Origin: Anaerolineae bacterium
GTDB lineage: Bacteria > Chloroflexota > Anaerolineae > Anaerolineales > Anaerolineaceae
Length of the DNA stretch: 64,000 bases
Assembly: GCA_013178185.1 (NCBI GenBank)
Contig: JABLXC010000011.1
Coordinates: 1-64,000, forward strand
Reading direction: 5' to 3'
The notes beneath the pieces were generated by a model. That model had not been told where the DNA came from. It saw nothing but the letters and a program-made list of their open reading frames with translations, and ran no database searches. Below, piece after piece: positions 49,706 through 58,868 of this stretch. The first letter of the stretch is position 1, and each line of letters opens with the position of its first letter. The translations under genes were made by a program, and so were the position numbers.

Positions 49706-49778
49706 TCTTTCTCCTCCATCATGAGAATGAGAGAATAGATATAAGGGGCTTCTTTTTTCCACCCCAGCTTCATTAATG

Positions 49779-49807
49779 AGTATAAACCGAATTAGAAAGC
49801 AAAGCAA
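49779..49807 (-). promoter_or_regulatory. Promoter of the nucleoside-importer operon
   Basis: On the minus strand TTGCTT (49807-49802) and TATACT (49784-49779) are separated by 17 nt. The start would be near 49772, about 65 nt before the BMP gene's ATG. Confidence 0.65.
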
Positions 49808-49821
49808 GCCCCGTCCGTACA

Positions 49822-51096
49822 TCATTCTTGTGATTCAAGAGACGAAAGTTTTTTAGCCTCGCCGCGGCGCACTCCTAACATCATCACCCATGCCAGGATA
49901 AGAAAGATTGGGCTCAAGAGCATCATCAGGTTGTAATTATTATTCGAAAGCCCCACAACGCCGCCGAACATCACCGGCCCCGTAATCGCAGCCAGGGTAG
50001 AAGCAAAATAATACAAGCCTGTATAAGTACCAATACGAACATCCTCGGTCATATCCACAACCATCGGAAGAGAATTGATATTGATCATCGCCCAGGCAAA
50101 ACCAGCCACCATCAGGACCAGGGAAAGCGGATACAACCCCGCCGTTTTGGTAACCTGGGCAAATTTTGCGGTCAACAACGCGGTTGGCGTGAAGTACAAC
50201 ACCAGGATCGCCAGCCCCATCAGGGCAATCCCCGTCATAATTGTCCGGCGACGGCCAAAGCTGGCGCCGATATACCCGGCCGGAAGCGCGAAGATCAGAA
50301 AAACGAGTGAAATATATGTGAGTTGAAAAGCCGAATCCGCCTCAGCCAAACCAAGGTGATTGACCCCATACAACGTGAAAAAGGCTTCGATCGCATTGTA
50401 GCTAAGAAACCAGAAAAAGATCGCCAGCAAAATGCGAGCTGCGCTTTTCTCTTTTTCCCCAAACACCATCTTCACACTCACCAAAATGTTCGGCAATTTT
50501 TCTTGCTCTTTCTCATCGAAAACCTTTGGTTCTCGAATAAAAAGAACAACGAGCAGAGCAGAAACCAGCACCAGCGCCGAACCAAGCCAAAAAGCATAAC
50601 CCGGATTGCGCGCATAGAGCATGGAACCGACTGCAAACGAAACCACTGACCCCAACCCGCCCATGAAGTTAATGATACCGTTAGCCTGTGAACGATATTG
50701 AGAAGGGGTAATATCCGGCATAAGCGCTACCACCGGCGTACGCCAGAATGCCATGCTGATCAGTAGCCCACCCGCGCAGACGGCGAACAACGGCAAAATT
50801 GAAATCACAGGCAGCAGGCCAAAAAACACTGCCCCAACCGGCGCACCGATCAGGATAAATGGCAGCCGTCGGCCAAGCGGAGTGCGCAAACGATCCGACC
50901 ATGCCCCCACCGGCGGCTGGATCAACAGCGCAGCCACATTATCCAAGACCATGAAAACGCCAATCCACCAGGCGCTTAATCCAAACTTGCCGTCCAGCAT
51001 CAAAGGAACGTACGCATTGTAAGTAGCCCAAATGACGCTCACGCCAAAAAAACCGAACCCCAGCAAAAATGTTTTTGAATAGCTGAATGTTTTCAT
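49822..51096 (-). CDS. MFS transporter, SLC45/GPH-like
   Basis: A 424-residue, 12-helix transporter. The early segment FFGVSVIWATYNAYVPLML and loop motif GAWSDRLRTPLGRRLPFILIG are typical of the GPH/SLC45-type group that carries sugars or glycosides. The C-terminal half repeats with FGRRRTIMTGIALMG. The ATG at 51096 follows GGGAG closely; a GTG at 51105 is an alternative. It is between trmD and the importer operon on the same strand. The substrate cannot be stated. Confidence 0.82.
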   Translation of the reverse strand: MKTFSYSKTFLLGFGFFGVSVIWATYNAYVPLMLDGKFGLSAWWIGVFMVLDNVAALLIQPPVGAWSDRLRTPLGRRLPFILIGAPVGAVFFGLLPVISILPLFAVCAGGLLISMAFWRTPVVALMPDITPSQYRSQANGIINFMGGLGSVVSFAVGSMLYARNPGYAFWLGSALVLVSALLVVLFIREPKVFDEKEQEKLPNILVSVKMVFGEKEKSAARILLAIFFWFLSYNAIEAFFTLYGVNHLGLAEADSAFQLTYISLVFLIFALPAGYIGASFGRRRTIMTGIALMGLAILVLYFTPTALLTAKFAQVTKTAGLYPLSLVLMVAGFAWAMININSLPMVVDMTEDVRIGTYTGLYYFASTLAAITGPVMFGGVVGLSNNNYNLMMLLSPIFLILAWVMMLGVRRGEAKKLSSLESQE

Positions 51097-51161
51097 ATCT
51101 CCCACACCGTATCTTGGATGGATTTGTCCCCCATTTGGAGAAACGCAGGGGCAAAGCTGCT

Positions 51162-51920
51162 CTATGCTTCCTCTCCTGCAGAGGGATGGTTTGGATCAGC
51201 GGACAGTGTCTCCAGAAAGTCGCGATCGGCCTGATTGAGCTTAAAACGCGCCAGCATATCTGGACGGCGTTGGAATGTGCGCGCCAGCGCCTGGTTGCGC
51301 CGCCAGCGGTTGATAGCAGCATGGTTGCCTGAAAGTAATACCTCTGGAACCCTCCAGCCCCGAAACTCAGCCGGGCGGGTGTAATGCGGGTATTCTAACA
51401 AACCCGAAGCATGGGAATCATCCAGCGCACCATCCGGGTCCCCCAACGCTCCCGGAACCAGGCGGGTGAGCGCATCTACCAGAACGAGCGCCGGCAGTTC
51501 TCCCCCAGTCAGGACGTAGTCGCCAATGGAGATCTCATCGCTGACAAGGTGCTGCCGGATACGCTCATCAACGCCCTCATAATGGCCGCATAAGAGAGCA
51601 AGATGAGGCTGAAGAGATAATTCCTGAACGACTTGCTGCGTCAACAAGCGGCCCTGCGGCGTCAGTAAAATAACAGGGCAGGCAGGCGGTGCCCCAAGTA
51701 CAGCTTCCACCGCTGCAAAGACCGGTTCGGGTTTCATCACCATACCCCCGCCGCCGCCGTATGGGGCGTCATCCGTGATATGATGGCGGTCGCTGGTCCA
51801 ATCGCGGATGTTGTGCAGTTCCACCCGCAACAGCCCGTTCTGAACAGCCCGATGCAGGATACTCGTTTCCAGATAAGGCTTAAACACCTCAGGGAAAAGA
51901 GTAAAAATATCAAATTGCAT
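51162..51920 (-). CDS. trmD: tRNA (guanine-37 N1)-methyltransferase
   Basis: A 252-residue SPOUT-class methyltransferase that methylates G37 next to the anticodon of tRNAs reading CCN, CUN and CGG codons, preventing frameshifts. Family segments are [35 protein letters not shown] and [17 protein letters not shown], which form the trefoil knot binding AdoMet. The usual neighbours (rpsP, rimM, rplS) are absent in this window. The next gene on the strand, an MFS transporter, is 65 nt away. Confidence 0.96.
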   Translation of the reverse strand: MQFDIFTLFPEVFKPYLETSILHRAVQNGLLRVELHNIRDWTSDRHHITDDAPYGGGGGMVMKPEPVFAAVEAVLGAPPACPVILLTPQGRLLTQQVVQELSLQPHLALLCGHYEGVDERIRQHLVSDEISIGDYVLTGGELPALVLVDALTRLVPGALGDPDGALDDSHASGLLEYPHYTRPAEFRGWRVPEVLLSGNHAAINRWRRNQALARTFQRRPDMLARFKLNQADRDFLETLSADPNHPSAGEEA

Positions 51921-52027
51921 GGTACGATTCTACACGCAAATTCTAAATAGCGGTTAGGTCACCGATACAGCATCCCAAAGGGTTTCATTGTTGCCTTAAG
52001 GTCGGATTAGAAGCCCGCTATGCTACC

Positions 52028-52057
52028 TTGACGAGCCATTAAACCAAATGGTAAGAT
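52028..52057 (+). promoter_or_regulatory. Promoter of the TPR genes; leaderless mRNA likely
   Basis: TTGACG (52028-52033) and TAAGAT (52052-52057) are 18 nt apart. Transcription would begin about 52064, at the ATG itself, and no ribosome site is present. Confidence 0.6.
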
Positions 52058-52063
52058 GAAATT

Positions 52064-53386
52064 ATGTACTTAAAGGGAAGTCGATGGAGTTACACCCGGC
52101 GTCGAAAACGTTCAAACCCCTGGCGGGTGATCTTCCTCGCCATTTTGGTTGGCGCCGCCATTTATATTAACCAGGTGGTCGTGCCTGCCACCCCTCCGCT
52201 CTTTATCCCAACCGCCACCCCAACCCGAGCCCCCGAATCCTTCGTAGCCGATGCAGAGAACCTGTTGGAGCAGGGAAAAATGCTTCCGGCAATCGCCGCC
52301 TACCAACAGGCTGTCGAAGCAGATCCGAAGAACCCGGCCAACTATGTAGCCCTCGCCCGCCTTCAAATCTATACCGGCAAATATCAAGATGCCGTCGTCA
52401 ACGCCGAAAATGCCCTGCTGCTCAATGCCAACAACTCGATGGCGCTGGCGCTGCGCGGTTGGGCCAAGGGTTTCACCGGAGATTACCTGGAAGCCATCGG
52501 CTCCCTCAAAGACGCCATCAAGATCGACCCCAACAACGCATCCGCCTATGCTTACCTGGCAGAAGTAATTGCATTGCAGGTGCAGGCAGGGGAAGATACG
52601 CTTGGGTCATTGGAACAGGCGATCGAGGCTTCTCGCATGGCACAACAACTCGGCCCAAACCTGATGGAAACTCACCGGGCGCGCGGCATTGTCCTGGAAA
52701 TGACCTCGAACTACGAAGAGGCGGCGCGTGAGTTCGAAGCCGCCATAGCCATCAACACCAACATCGCAGATCTGCACCTCGCGCTCGGAAGAAATTACCG
52801 CTCCCTGGAGCAATACGAAAAAGCCGTAGAGGAATTTAATCGCGCCAATGCACTCAATCCCTCTGACCCGCTCCCTTTAACTTACATCTCTCGCACCTAC
52901 GCATCGGTTGGCGAATATGCCAAAGCCATTCAGTTCGGGGAACAGGCCGTCAAAATTTCGCCCGAAGACGCCTTCCTTTACGGCAACCTGGGAACCATGT
53001 ATTACCGCAACCGCGAATACCCCAAGGCGATTACTAACTTGCGCCTGGCGGTGCGCGGCGGTAAGACCGAAGAAGGAGTCGAAGTCAAGGGTTTGCCTTT
53101 GAATTATGGCCGGGTAGCCGAATACTACTACACGTATGGGCTTGCACTGGCTCGCCAGAGTGATTGCAACGAAGCAGTGCAAATCTCAAATATGCTGTTG
53201 CAAGCTGTACCCAACGATGAAACTTCCGTTTATAATGCACAAGAGATGGTCAATATTTGTAAAGATGTCGTTGGAAAGATTCCAACCCTGGCGCCCAACG
53301 CTCTCACTCCCAGCCCACAACCTTCCGCCACAGCAACCCCGCCGATTGTTATGCCCATCCCAACCGGTACGATGACTACGCCCTGA
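52064..53386 (+). CDS. Membrane-anchored TPR protein (copy 1)
   Basis: A 440-residue protein: a basic N-terminus, one membrane helix (VIFLAILVGAAIYINQVV region), a short Pro/Thr linker, then about eight TPR repeats from residue 60 to 380 (for example LPAIAAYQQAVEADPKN, YLEAIGSLKDAIKIDPN, YEEAAREFEAAIAIN, YPKAITNLRLAV). The end is Pro/Thr-rich. TPR repeats form a superhelix for protein binding, so it is likely a scaffold on the outer face of the membrane. The ATG at 52064 has no ribosome site. It is followed 12 nt later by a paralog. Confidence 0.85.
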   Translation: MYLKGSRWSYTRRRKRSNPWRVIFLAILVGAAIYINQVVVPATPPLFIPTATPTRAPESFVADAENLLEQGKMLPAIAAYQQAVEADPKNPANYVALARLQIYTGKYQDAVVNAENALLLNANNSMALALRGWAKGFTGDYLEAIGSLKDAIKIDPNNASAYAYLAEVIALQVQAGEDTLGSLEQAIEASRMAQQLGPNLMETHRARGIVLEMTSNYEEAAREFEAAIAINTNIADLHLALGRNYRSLEQYEKAVEEFNRANALNPSDPLPLTYISRTYASVGEYAKAIQFGEQAVKISPEDAFLYGNLGTMYYRNREYPKAITNLRLAVRGGKTEEGVEVKGLPLNYGRVAEYYYTYGLALARQSDCNEAVQISNMLLQAVPNDETSVYNAQEMVNICKDVVGKIPTLAPNALTPSPQPSATATPPIVMPIPTGTMTTP

Positions 53387-53398
53387 GCCTGATTTGCA

Positions 53399-54733
53399 AT
53401 GAATCTAACTGGAAAATATCCAACTTTCAGACGCCACGCCCCTGCGACCAATCCCTACCGGGTGCTCGGCATCTTGTTCCTGCTGGTTCTCAGCCTTTTT
53501 CTGCTGCGCGCAGTGCAGAAAGAGCAGATTCAATCTCCTTTTGCGCCCACCCCCGTCCCAACCCGTTCATCGCAATCCTACACCAGCGAGGGCGAGACCC
53601 ACTTTGTCGCCGGAAATCTACCAGCGGCCATCCAGGCATACCGGAAAGCCGCCGAAGTTGATCCCCAAAACGCAAACGTCCGCGCCGAACTGGCGCGCAT
53701 CCAGGTATATTCTTCCGCTTCCCTTACCACTGATGCGCAAAAACGAGAGCGCTTACTGGAGGCGCGGGAATCCATTAACCAGGCCGCTGAGCTGGCGCCC
53801 GAGAATAGCTATGTCCATGCCGTTCGCGCTTTGGTGTTAGACTGGCTCTCGAACCCAAACATCGCCGGGGATCAAAGAGAGACTTATCTGACAGAAGCTG
53901 AACAGGCCGCGGTGCGGGCGCTGCAAATTGACAACCAGAACGCCCTGGCGCTGGCATATTATGCAGAATTATTGCTCGACCAACAAAAATATTTACAGGC
54001 TGAGCAATACATCCGCCAGGCAATAGAACGAGATCCCAGCCTGATGGATGTGCATCGCGTCAATGGCCTGGTCATGGAAACCTTAGGGGATTATGGAACC
54101 GCCATAGAAGAATACAAGCGCGCCATCGAAATTACCCCTAACCTGACTTTCCTTTACTTGAATATCGGCGTGAATTACCGCCAACTGAAACAATATGACA
54201 TTGCCCTGGAATATTTTGCCAAAGCAGCCAGCATCAATGAACAGCTGGCCATCAACGACCCCATCCCTTATCTTGCAATTGGCAAAACATATTCACAAAC
54301 CGGCGAATTCTTCGCCGCAGCGCAAAATGTTCGCAAGGCGTTGAACTTCGATCCCACCAACCCTGATGTGTACGGTTCTCTTGGCGTCATCTACTTCAAA
54401 TCTCGCAACTACGAAGGCGCTATCCCTGCTTTGAAATGCGCCGTGAGAGGCTGCACCGCCCAGGAAAGCTGTGATGTCCGCCGTTGCAACCCTGCAACAG
54501 AGCCGGAAATTGAAATCAAAGGCTTGCCCCTTTCAGGCAGCACTGTCGTATACTACTTCACCTATGGATCTGTGCTGGCAGGGATGCACCGGCCCACCGA
54601 CGAAAATAACTATTGCGAAGAGGCCATGAAAGTCCTGCGTGAAGTACGGGCAGGTTTTGCCAATGATCCAACCATCATCCAAATCGTAGAAGCCAGCGAA
54701 CAGATCTGCGCATCTTTCGGCTTTACCCGCTAA
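53399..54733 (+). CDS. Membrane-anchored TPR protein (copy 2)
   Basis: A 444-residue paralog of the upstream gene, with one N-terminal membrane helix (ILFLLVLSLFLLRAV), a short linker and about eight TPR units (LPAAIQAYRKAAEVDPQN, YLQAEQYIRQAIERDPS, YGTAIEEYKRAIEITPN, YDIALEYFAKAASIN, YEGAIPALKCAVRG). A cysteine-rich insertion (residues about 342-365) between the last repeats is absent from copy 1. The same mRNA probably carries both copies. Confidence 0.85.
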   Translation: MNLTGKYPTFRRHAPATNPYRVLGILFLLVLSLFLLRAVQKEQIQSPFAPTPVPTRSSQSYTSEGETHFVAGNLPAAIQAYRKAAEVDPQNANVRAELARIQVYSSASLTTDAQKRERLLEARESINQAAELAPENSYVHAVRALVLDWLSNPNIAGDQRETYLTEAEQAAVRALQIDNQNALALAYYAELLLDQQKYLQAEQYIRQAIERDPSLMDVHRVNGLVMETLGDYGTAIEEYKRAIEITPNLTFLYLNIGVNYRQLKQYDIALEYFAKAASINEQLAINDPIPYLAIGKTYSQTGEFFAAAQNVRKALNFDPTNPDVYGSLGVIYFKSRNYEGAIPALKCAVRGCTAQESCDVRRCNPATEPEIEIKGLPLSGSTVVYYFTYGSVLAGMHRPTDENNYCEEAMKVLREVRAGFANDPTIIQIVEASEQICASFGFTR

Positions 54734-54772
54734 CGCCATTATCAGAATTTTATAAGAAACTTTTCACGCCCC

Positions 54773-54838
54773 TTGACTTCTGCTTCAAAGACGGGTATTA
54801 TTTGAAACGCTTTAGCACTCAATACAGGAGAGTGCTAA
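54773..54838 (+). promoter_or_regulatory. groESL promoter with CIRCE element
   Basis: TTGACT (54773-54778) and TATTAT (54796-54801) have a 17-nt spacer. The downstream CIRCE is perfect: TTAGCACTC (54812-54820), 9-nt spacer, GAGTGCTAA (54830-54838). HrcA binds this element and represses chaperonin genes until heat or misfolded protein titrates GroE. Confidence 0.95.
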
Positions 54839-54883
54839 AGCGCCAATAATTTCTGAACAAACCTTGAAGCAGGAGGAACACAT

Positions 54884-55180
54884 ATGTCTTTAAAACTCAA
54901 ACCCCTCGGTGGTCGCGTGGTTGTTGAACCGATCGAGCAGGAAGAAGTGACTGCTGGCGGTATCGTCCTACCCGAAACAGCCAAAGAAAAACCCCAAAAA
55001 GGCGTCGTCCTTGCCGTTGGCCCTGGCGACCGCGATGAAGATGGCAAGCGCATCCCAATGGATGTGGCAGTGGGCAACAAGGTCTTGTATGCCAAGTACG
55101 GCGGCACTGAAGTTAAAATCGACGACAAAAAGTTGTTGATCCTGCGCGAAAGTGACCTGCTGGCAATCGTTGAAGAGTAA
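54884..55180 (+). CDS. groES: Co-chaperonin GroES
   Basis: A 98-residue GroES. It starts [14 protein letters not shown] and has the mobile-loop region [18 protein letters not shown], followed by GVVLAVGPG and the C-terminal [14 protein letters not shown]. It caps GroEL rings so that proteins fold in the cavity. AGGAGG lies before the ATG, and the CIRCE element lies 45 nt upstream. groEL follows after 37 nt. Confidence 0.97.
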   Translation: MSLKLKPLGGRVVVEPIEQEEVTAGGIVLPETAKEKPQKGVVLAVGPGDRDEDGKRIPMDVAVGNKVLYAKYGGTEVKIDDKKLLILRESDLLAIVEE

Positions 55181-55217
55181 TCTCATACAGAGAAATTAAA
55201 ACAAGGAGTGTTATCTT

Positions 55218-56849
55218 ATGGCTAAACAACTTATTTTCGCAGAAGAGGCTCGACGCCAGCTTAAAACCGGGATAGATGTTGTGGCAAACGCAGTGGCAAC
55301 AACCCTTGGACCCAAAGGTCGTAATGTTGCCGTAGATCGAAAGTTTGGTTCCCCCACCATCACCCACGACGGCGTTACTGTAGCAAAAGAAATTGAACTG
55401 CAAGACCCTTATCAGAACATGGGTGCCCAGCTTCTCAAAGAAGCCGCCACAAAGACCAACGACATCGCTGGCGATGGCACCACAACCTCAACCGTTTTAG
55501 CGCACGCCATGGTTACCGAAGGGCTAAAAACCCTCTCTGCCGGCGCCAACCCCATGCTGCTCAAACGCGGCATTGAAACTGCAGCCAAAGCGGTTTCTGA
55601 AGCCATAAAAAGCCAGTCCATCGCCATCAGCACCAAAGAAGATATCGCCAATGTTGCCACCATTTCCGCCCAAGATCGCACCATCGGCGAGCTTATTGCC
55701 GAAGTGATGGACAAAGTTGGAAAAGATGGCGTCATCACCGTTGAAGAATCCAAGGGATTGGAATTTGAAACAGAATACGTCGAAGGTATGCAGTTCGATC
55801 GCGGCTATATCTCGGCATATTTCATCACCGATTCAGAGCATATGGAAGCGGTGATCAGTGAGCCGTATGTTCTCGTGTACGACAAGAAAATCTCCGCTGC
55901 TGCCGATATCGTTCCGCTGCTCGAAAAGCTGGTTCAGAGCGGTAAACGCGAACTGGTGATCATCGCCGAAGATGTGGATGGTGAAGCGCTGGCAACCCTC
56001 GTGCTGAACAAATTACGCGGCATGTTGAACGTCCTCGCTGTGAAAGCCCCTGGCTTTGGCGACCGCCGCAAAGCAATGCTGGGCGATATCGCCACCCTGA
56101 CCGGCGCGCAGGTGATCTCAGAAGAGACCGGCCGCAAGCTGGAAACCACTACCGTCGCAGACCTTGGTCGCGCCGAAAAAGTCGTTGCCGATAAAGACAA
56201 CACCACGATTGTCGGCGGCAAGGGCAAAGAATCAGAAATCAAAGGTCGCATCGAGCAGATCCGGGTTGAAATCGAGAAAACCACCAGCGATTACGACCGC
56301 GAAAAACTGCAAGAGCGCCTTGCAAAACTTTCCGGCGGCGTAGCCATCATTCGTGTTGGCGCTGCAACCGAAACTGAACTTAAGGAAAAGAAACATCGCG
56401 TCGAAGATGCGCTTTCCGCTACCCGCGCAGCAGTAGAAGAAGGTATCGTTCCCGGCGGCGGCGTCGCGCTCATCAACGCAATTGCCTCCCTCGAAAATGT
56501 CAAGATGGACCATGAGGATGAACAAATCGGCGTGAACATCGTCCGCAAATCGCTTGAAGTTCCCACCCGCCGCATCACTGAAAACGCTGGCAAAGATGGT
56601 TCCGTAATCATCGAGAACATCCGCCAGGCCCAGAAACGGGAAAAGAACAACAAGATCGGTTACGATGTCATCCGCGATGAATATCTGGATATGGTCAAGG
56701 GTGGCGTTATCGATCCCGCCAAGGTGACACGCGGCGCGCTCGAAAATGCAGCCTCTATCGCAGCCATGATCCTGACCACCGAAGCGCTGATCACCGAAAT
56801 TCCTGAGAAGGAAAAAGCTCCCGCGGCACCCCCCATGCCGGAATACTAA
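55218..56849 (+). CDS. groEL: Chaperonin GroEL
   Basis: A 543-residue class I chaperonin: [13 protein letters not shown], the ATP-binding [11 protein letters not shown] and [12 protein letters not shown] (catalytic Asp in this segment), [15 protein letters not shown], and VPGGGVALI. The C-terminal tail is PAAPPMPEY and lacks the Gly-Gly-Met repeats found in many GroELs, so the cavity floor differs. AAGGAG precedes the ATG. It is the second gene of the CIRCE-regulated operon and is followed by a strong terminator. Confidence 0.98.
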   Translation: MAKQLIFAEEARRQLKTGIDVVANAVATTLGPKGRNVAVDRKFGSPTITHDGVTVAKEIELQDPYQNMGAQLLKEAATKTNDIAGDGTTTSTVLAHAMVTEGLKTLSAGANPMLLKRGIETAAKAVSEAIKSQSIAISTKEDIANVATISAQDRTIGELIAEVMDKVGKDGVITVEESKGLEFETEYVEGMQFDRGYISAYFITDSEHMEAVISEPYVLVYDKKISAAADIVPLLEKLVQSGKRELVIIAEDVDGEALATLVLNKLRGMLNVLAVKAPGFGDRRKAMLGDIATLTGAQVISEETGRKLETTTVADLGRAEKVVADKDNTTIVGGKGKESEIKGRIEQIRVEIEKTTSDYDREKLQERLAKLSGGVAIIRVGAATETELKEKKHRVEDALSATRAAVEEGIVPGGGVALINAIASLENVKMDHEDEQIGVNIVRKSLEVPTRRITENAGKDGSVIIENIRQAQKREKNNKIGYDVIRDEYLDMVKGGVIDPAKVTRGALENAASIAAMILTTEALITEIPEKEKAPAAPPMPEY

Positions 56850-56869
56850 ACCAATCGTCTTGAGACAGA

Positions 56870-56898
56870 AACAGGGCAGGTTGATCGACTGCCCTGTT
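56870..56898 (+). terminator. Terminator of groESL
   Basis: AACAGGGCAG (56870-56879) pairs with CTGCCCTGTT (56889-56898) around a 9-nt loop, followed by TTTATTTA. Confidence 0.92.
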
Positions 56899-56909
56899 TT
56901 TATTTATGG

Positions 56910-57629
56910 TCAGGTCACCCTGAAAGGGTTGAAATCCGTATGGGTATCGTAGAAATCTTCGTTTTCGGCTTTTTTAAGCGTTGAAACCACCCGGTAAGTC
57001 ACCGGCGTCATCAGGGCTTCAATTGCAACTTTGAAAACGTAGTTGGTTACCGCAAGGCTGACAAAAATCTCCCACGGGAAGACGCCTGCGAGGGTTGCAA
57101 CCAGAAGGAAGATCAGGGTATCCACGCCTTCGCCAACCAAAGTGCTCCCAATCGTGCGCGTCCACAGCCAGCGCCCCTCTGTCCATACCTTCATCTTCGC
57201 CAGAATGACCGAATTGCTGAACTCGCCAGCCCAATAAGCCGTCAGGCTCGCCAGCACGATGCCGCCGCTGCTCATGCCCCCCAAGATGACCTGATAGGCG
57301 TGATCGCCAGCATAAGCTTGCCAGTTCCCCTCTCCGGGCAACCGCTGCACAATCCAAAAGACAAGCGCGCTCAACGCCAGGCACGCAAACCCGGTCCAGA
57401 TCACACGACGAGAACGCTGGTAGCCGTACACCTCTGTCAGCACATCCCCAAAGATATAGCTGATGGGGAACAGCAGCGTCCCGGCGTCAAAGGAGAGGCG
57501 CACCCCTAAGAGGGACACACCCCAGTCCACAATCTTCGCAGAAGAAGCGATATTGCTCACAATCAATACCGTAACAAACAGCGCCATGACGCGGTCAAAG
57601 TATTGGTAAGAACGTTCAGGATTTTTCAT
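56910..57629 (-). CDS. yhhQ: YhhQ-type queuosine precursor transporter
   Basis: A 239-residue membrane protein of the VUT/YhhQ family with about six helices. Family segments are VTVLIVSNIASSAKIV, DAGTLLFPISYIFGDVLTEVYGY (shown only in part), and the RTIGSTLVGEGVDTLIF segment. YhhQ proteins import 7-cyano- or 7-aminomethyl-7-deazaguanine for queuosine in tRNA. It is convergent with groEL. No queuosine riboswitch was seen upstream. Confidence 0.88.
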   Translation of the reverse strand: MKNPERSYQYFDRVMALFVTVLIVSNIASSAKIVDWGVSLLGVRLSFDAGTLLFPISYIFGDVLTEVYGYQRSRRVIWTGFACLALSALVFWIVQRLPGEGNWQAYAGDHAYQVILGGMSSGGIVLASLTAYWAGEFSNSVILAKMKVWTEGRWLWTRTIGSTLVGEGVDTLIFLLVATLAGVFPWEIFVSLAVTNYVFKVAIEALMTPVTYRVVSTLKKAENEDFYDTHTDFNPFRVT

Positions 57630-57698
57630 GCCAGGATTTTCATCAAACCTTCAAGAGTGCAAAAGGAGAGCACTGATCTTAAAACCAAAGGAACTCCC

Positions 57699-58607
57699 TT
57701 ACTTCTTAACCTGGATCAGGCTTTCCAGTTTCGTCAGAAGGGGAAAACGTCGCCAGCGGGAGGATGAAGTCTGGGTCCGCCAGGAATCGATCGCCTCTCG
57801 GGCAATCTGGTAACCATGATCTATCAGTTCTGTCGAGTGGCGAAAGTCCCAGAACGACACCGGTTTTTCCATCGTCAGGGAGATACGGCGCACCATCACC
57901 CCGCGCGCTTCCGCAAGCTCCATTTCCAATTGGATCTGGCGGTTCTCAACCGTTTGGTTTAGTTTCCACAAAAAGGGACGCAAGCCGCGTTCCGAGCTAT
58001 CTACCTCATATGGATTGAACAAATCCAGGGCGATAATCTCGGTTGCGCCTTGTTGTAAAGCCGCCTCGATGGGCAGGTTGCTGACCGCGCCGCCGTCCAG
58101 CAGATACCGGCCTTCTTTTTCCAAGGGGAGCATCCAGGGCGGCAGAGCAATGGAAGCCATCATGCTCTCCAGGACGGATTCTTCTGGATCCTGACCAAAG
58201 ATAACCTGACAGCCCGAATTGAGATCGGAAGCGACAATGAACAATCTTACGCCTTGAATATCCTTGAAGCGCAATTCAGGCGTCAGGCCCTGCGCAATGG
58301 CATATTCACGGATACGCTGCTGCGAAACCCCTGGAGAGCGCCGAAAGAGCGTCCGCATGATCTGCCACCACAGGTTCGCCGGCAGCAAATCCTGGTTCAC
58401 AGAAGACTTCCAGGCTTCTTCCAGTTTTTGTATTCCCTCAAGGTGATACCCATGAATAGACAGAAACGCTGCATTCACAGCCCCAATCGAGGTGCCGGTT
58501 ACCAGCGTAGGTTGGTAACCAGCCTCAAGCAGGGCGCGTAGCGCCCCCACCTGCAACGCGCCGCGTGACCCGCCGCCGCTCAAAACAAACGCCAATTCTT
58601 TTTTCAT
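57699..58607 (-). CDS. Patatin-like phospholipase
   Basis: A 302-residue patatin. The oxyanion loop is LSGGGSRGALQVGAL, the nucleophile Ser40 is in GTSIG and the catalytic Asp is in LLDGGAVSNLP. These enzymes form a Ser-Asp dyad and cleave acyl groups from phospholipids. No signal peptide is present, so it is cytoplasmic or peripheral. GGAAG precedes the ATG. It is transcribed alone, 69 nt upstream of yhhQ on the same strand. Confidence 0.92.
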   Translation of the reverse strand: MKKELAFVLSGGGSRGALQVGALRALLEAGYQPTLVTGTSIGAVNAAFLSIHGYHLEGIQKLEEAWKSSVNQDLLPANLWWQIMRTLFRRSPGVSQQRIREYAIAQGLTPELRFKDIQGVRLFIVASDLNSGCQVIFGQDPEESVLESMMASIALPPWMLPLEKEGRYLLDGGAVSNLPIEAALQQGATEIIALDLFNPYEVDSSERGLRPFLWKLNQTVENRQIQLEMELAEARGVMVRRISLTMEKPVSFWDFRHSTELIDHGYQIAREAIDSWRTQTSSSRWRRFPLLTKLESLIQVKK

Positions 58608-58793
58608 CTATCTTCCAGAAACCCGATTTTCACAACATGATGACTTGCCGAAAGTATAATGGAATTGCAGCAAGTTTTCAATACGACGTGCTGGAGTTCA
58701 ATAGGAAACTCCGGACAGGTCCTGAACCAGAGGCATGAAAACCGCCAACCTCTCAGCTTTTCTACCCACCGCAAACTCATCAGCGTGCCAGAG

Positions 58794-58821
58794 TTGTCTT
58801 TAGCCTGCCTTGCACTATAAT
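58794..58821 (+). promoter_or_regulatory. Promoter of the kinase gene
   Basis: TTGTCT (58794-58799) and TATAAT (58816-58821) are 16 nt apart. The start would be near 58828, about 40 nt before the ATG, leaving room for the GGGGAG ribosome site. Confidence 0.6.
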
Positions 58822-58868
58822 GAGGTTATCTTTCATGATCTTTTTCATTCTCTTCGGGGAGCGTTGAT

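Noticed and set aside
48659-49738. Long plus-strand ORF of 359 codons
   Set aside because: It is antisense to the BMP lipoprotein gene, which has a signal peptide, ribosome site and family motifs.
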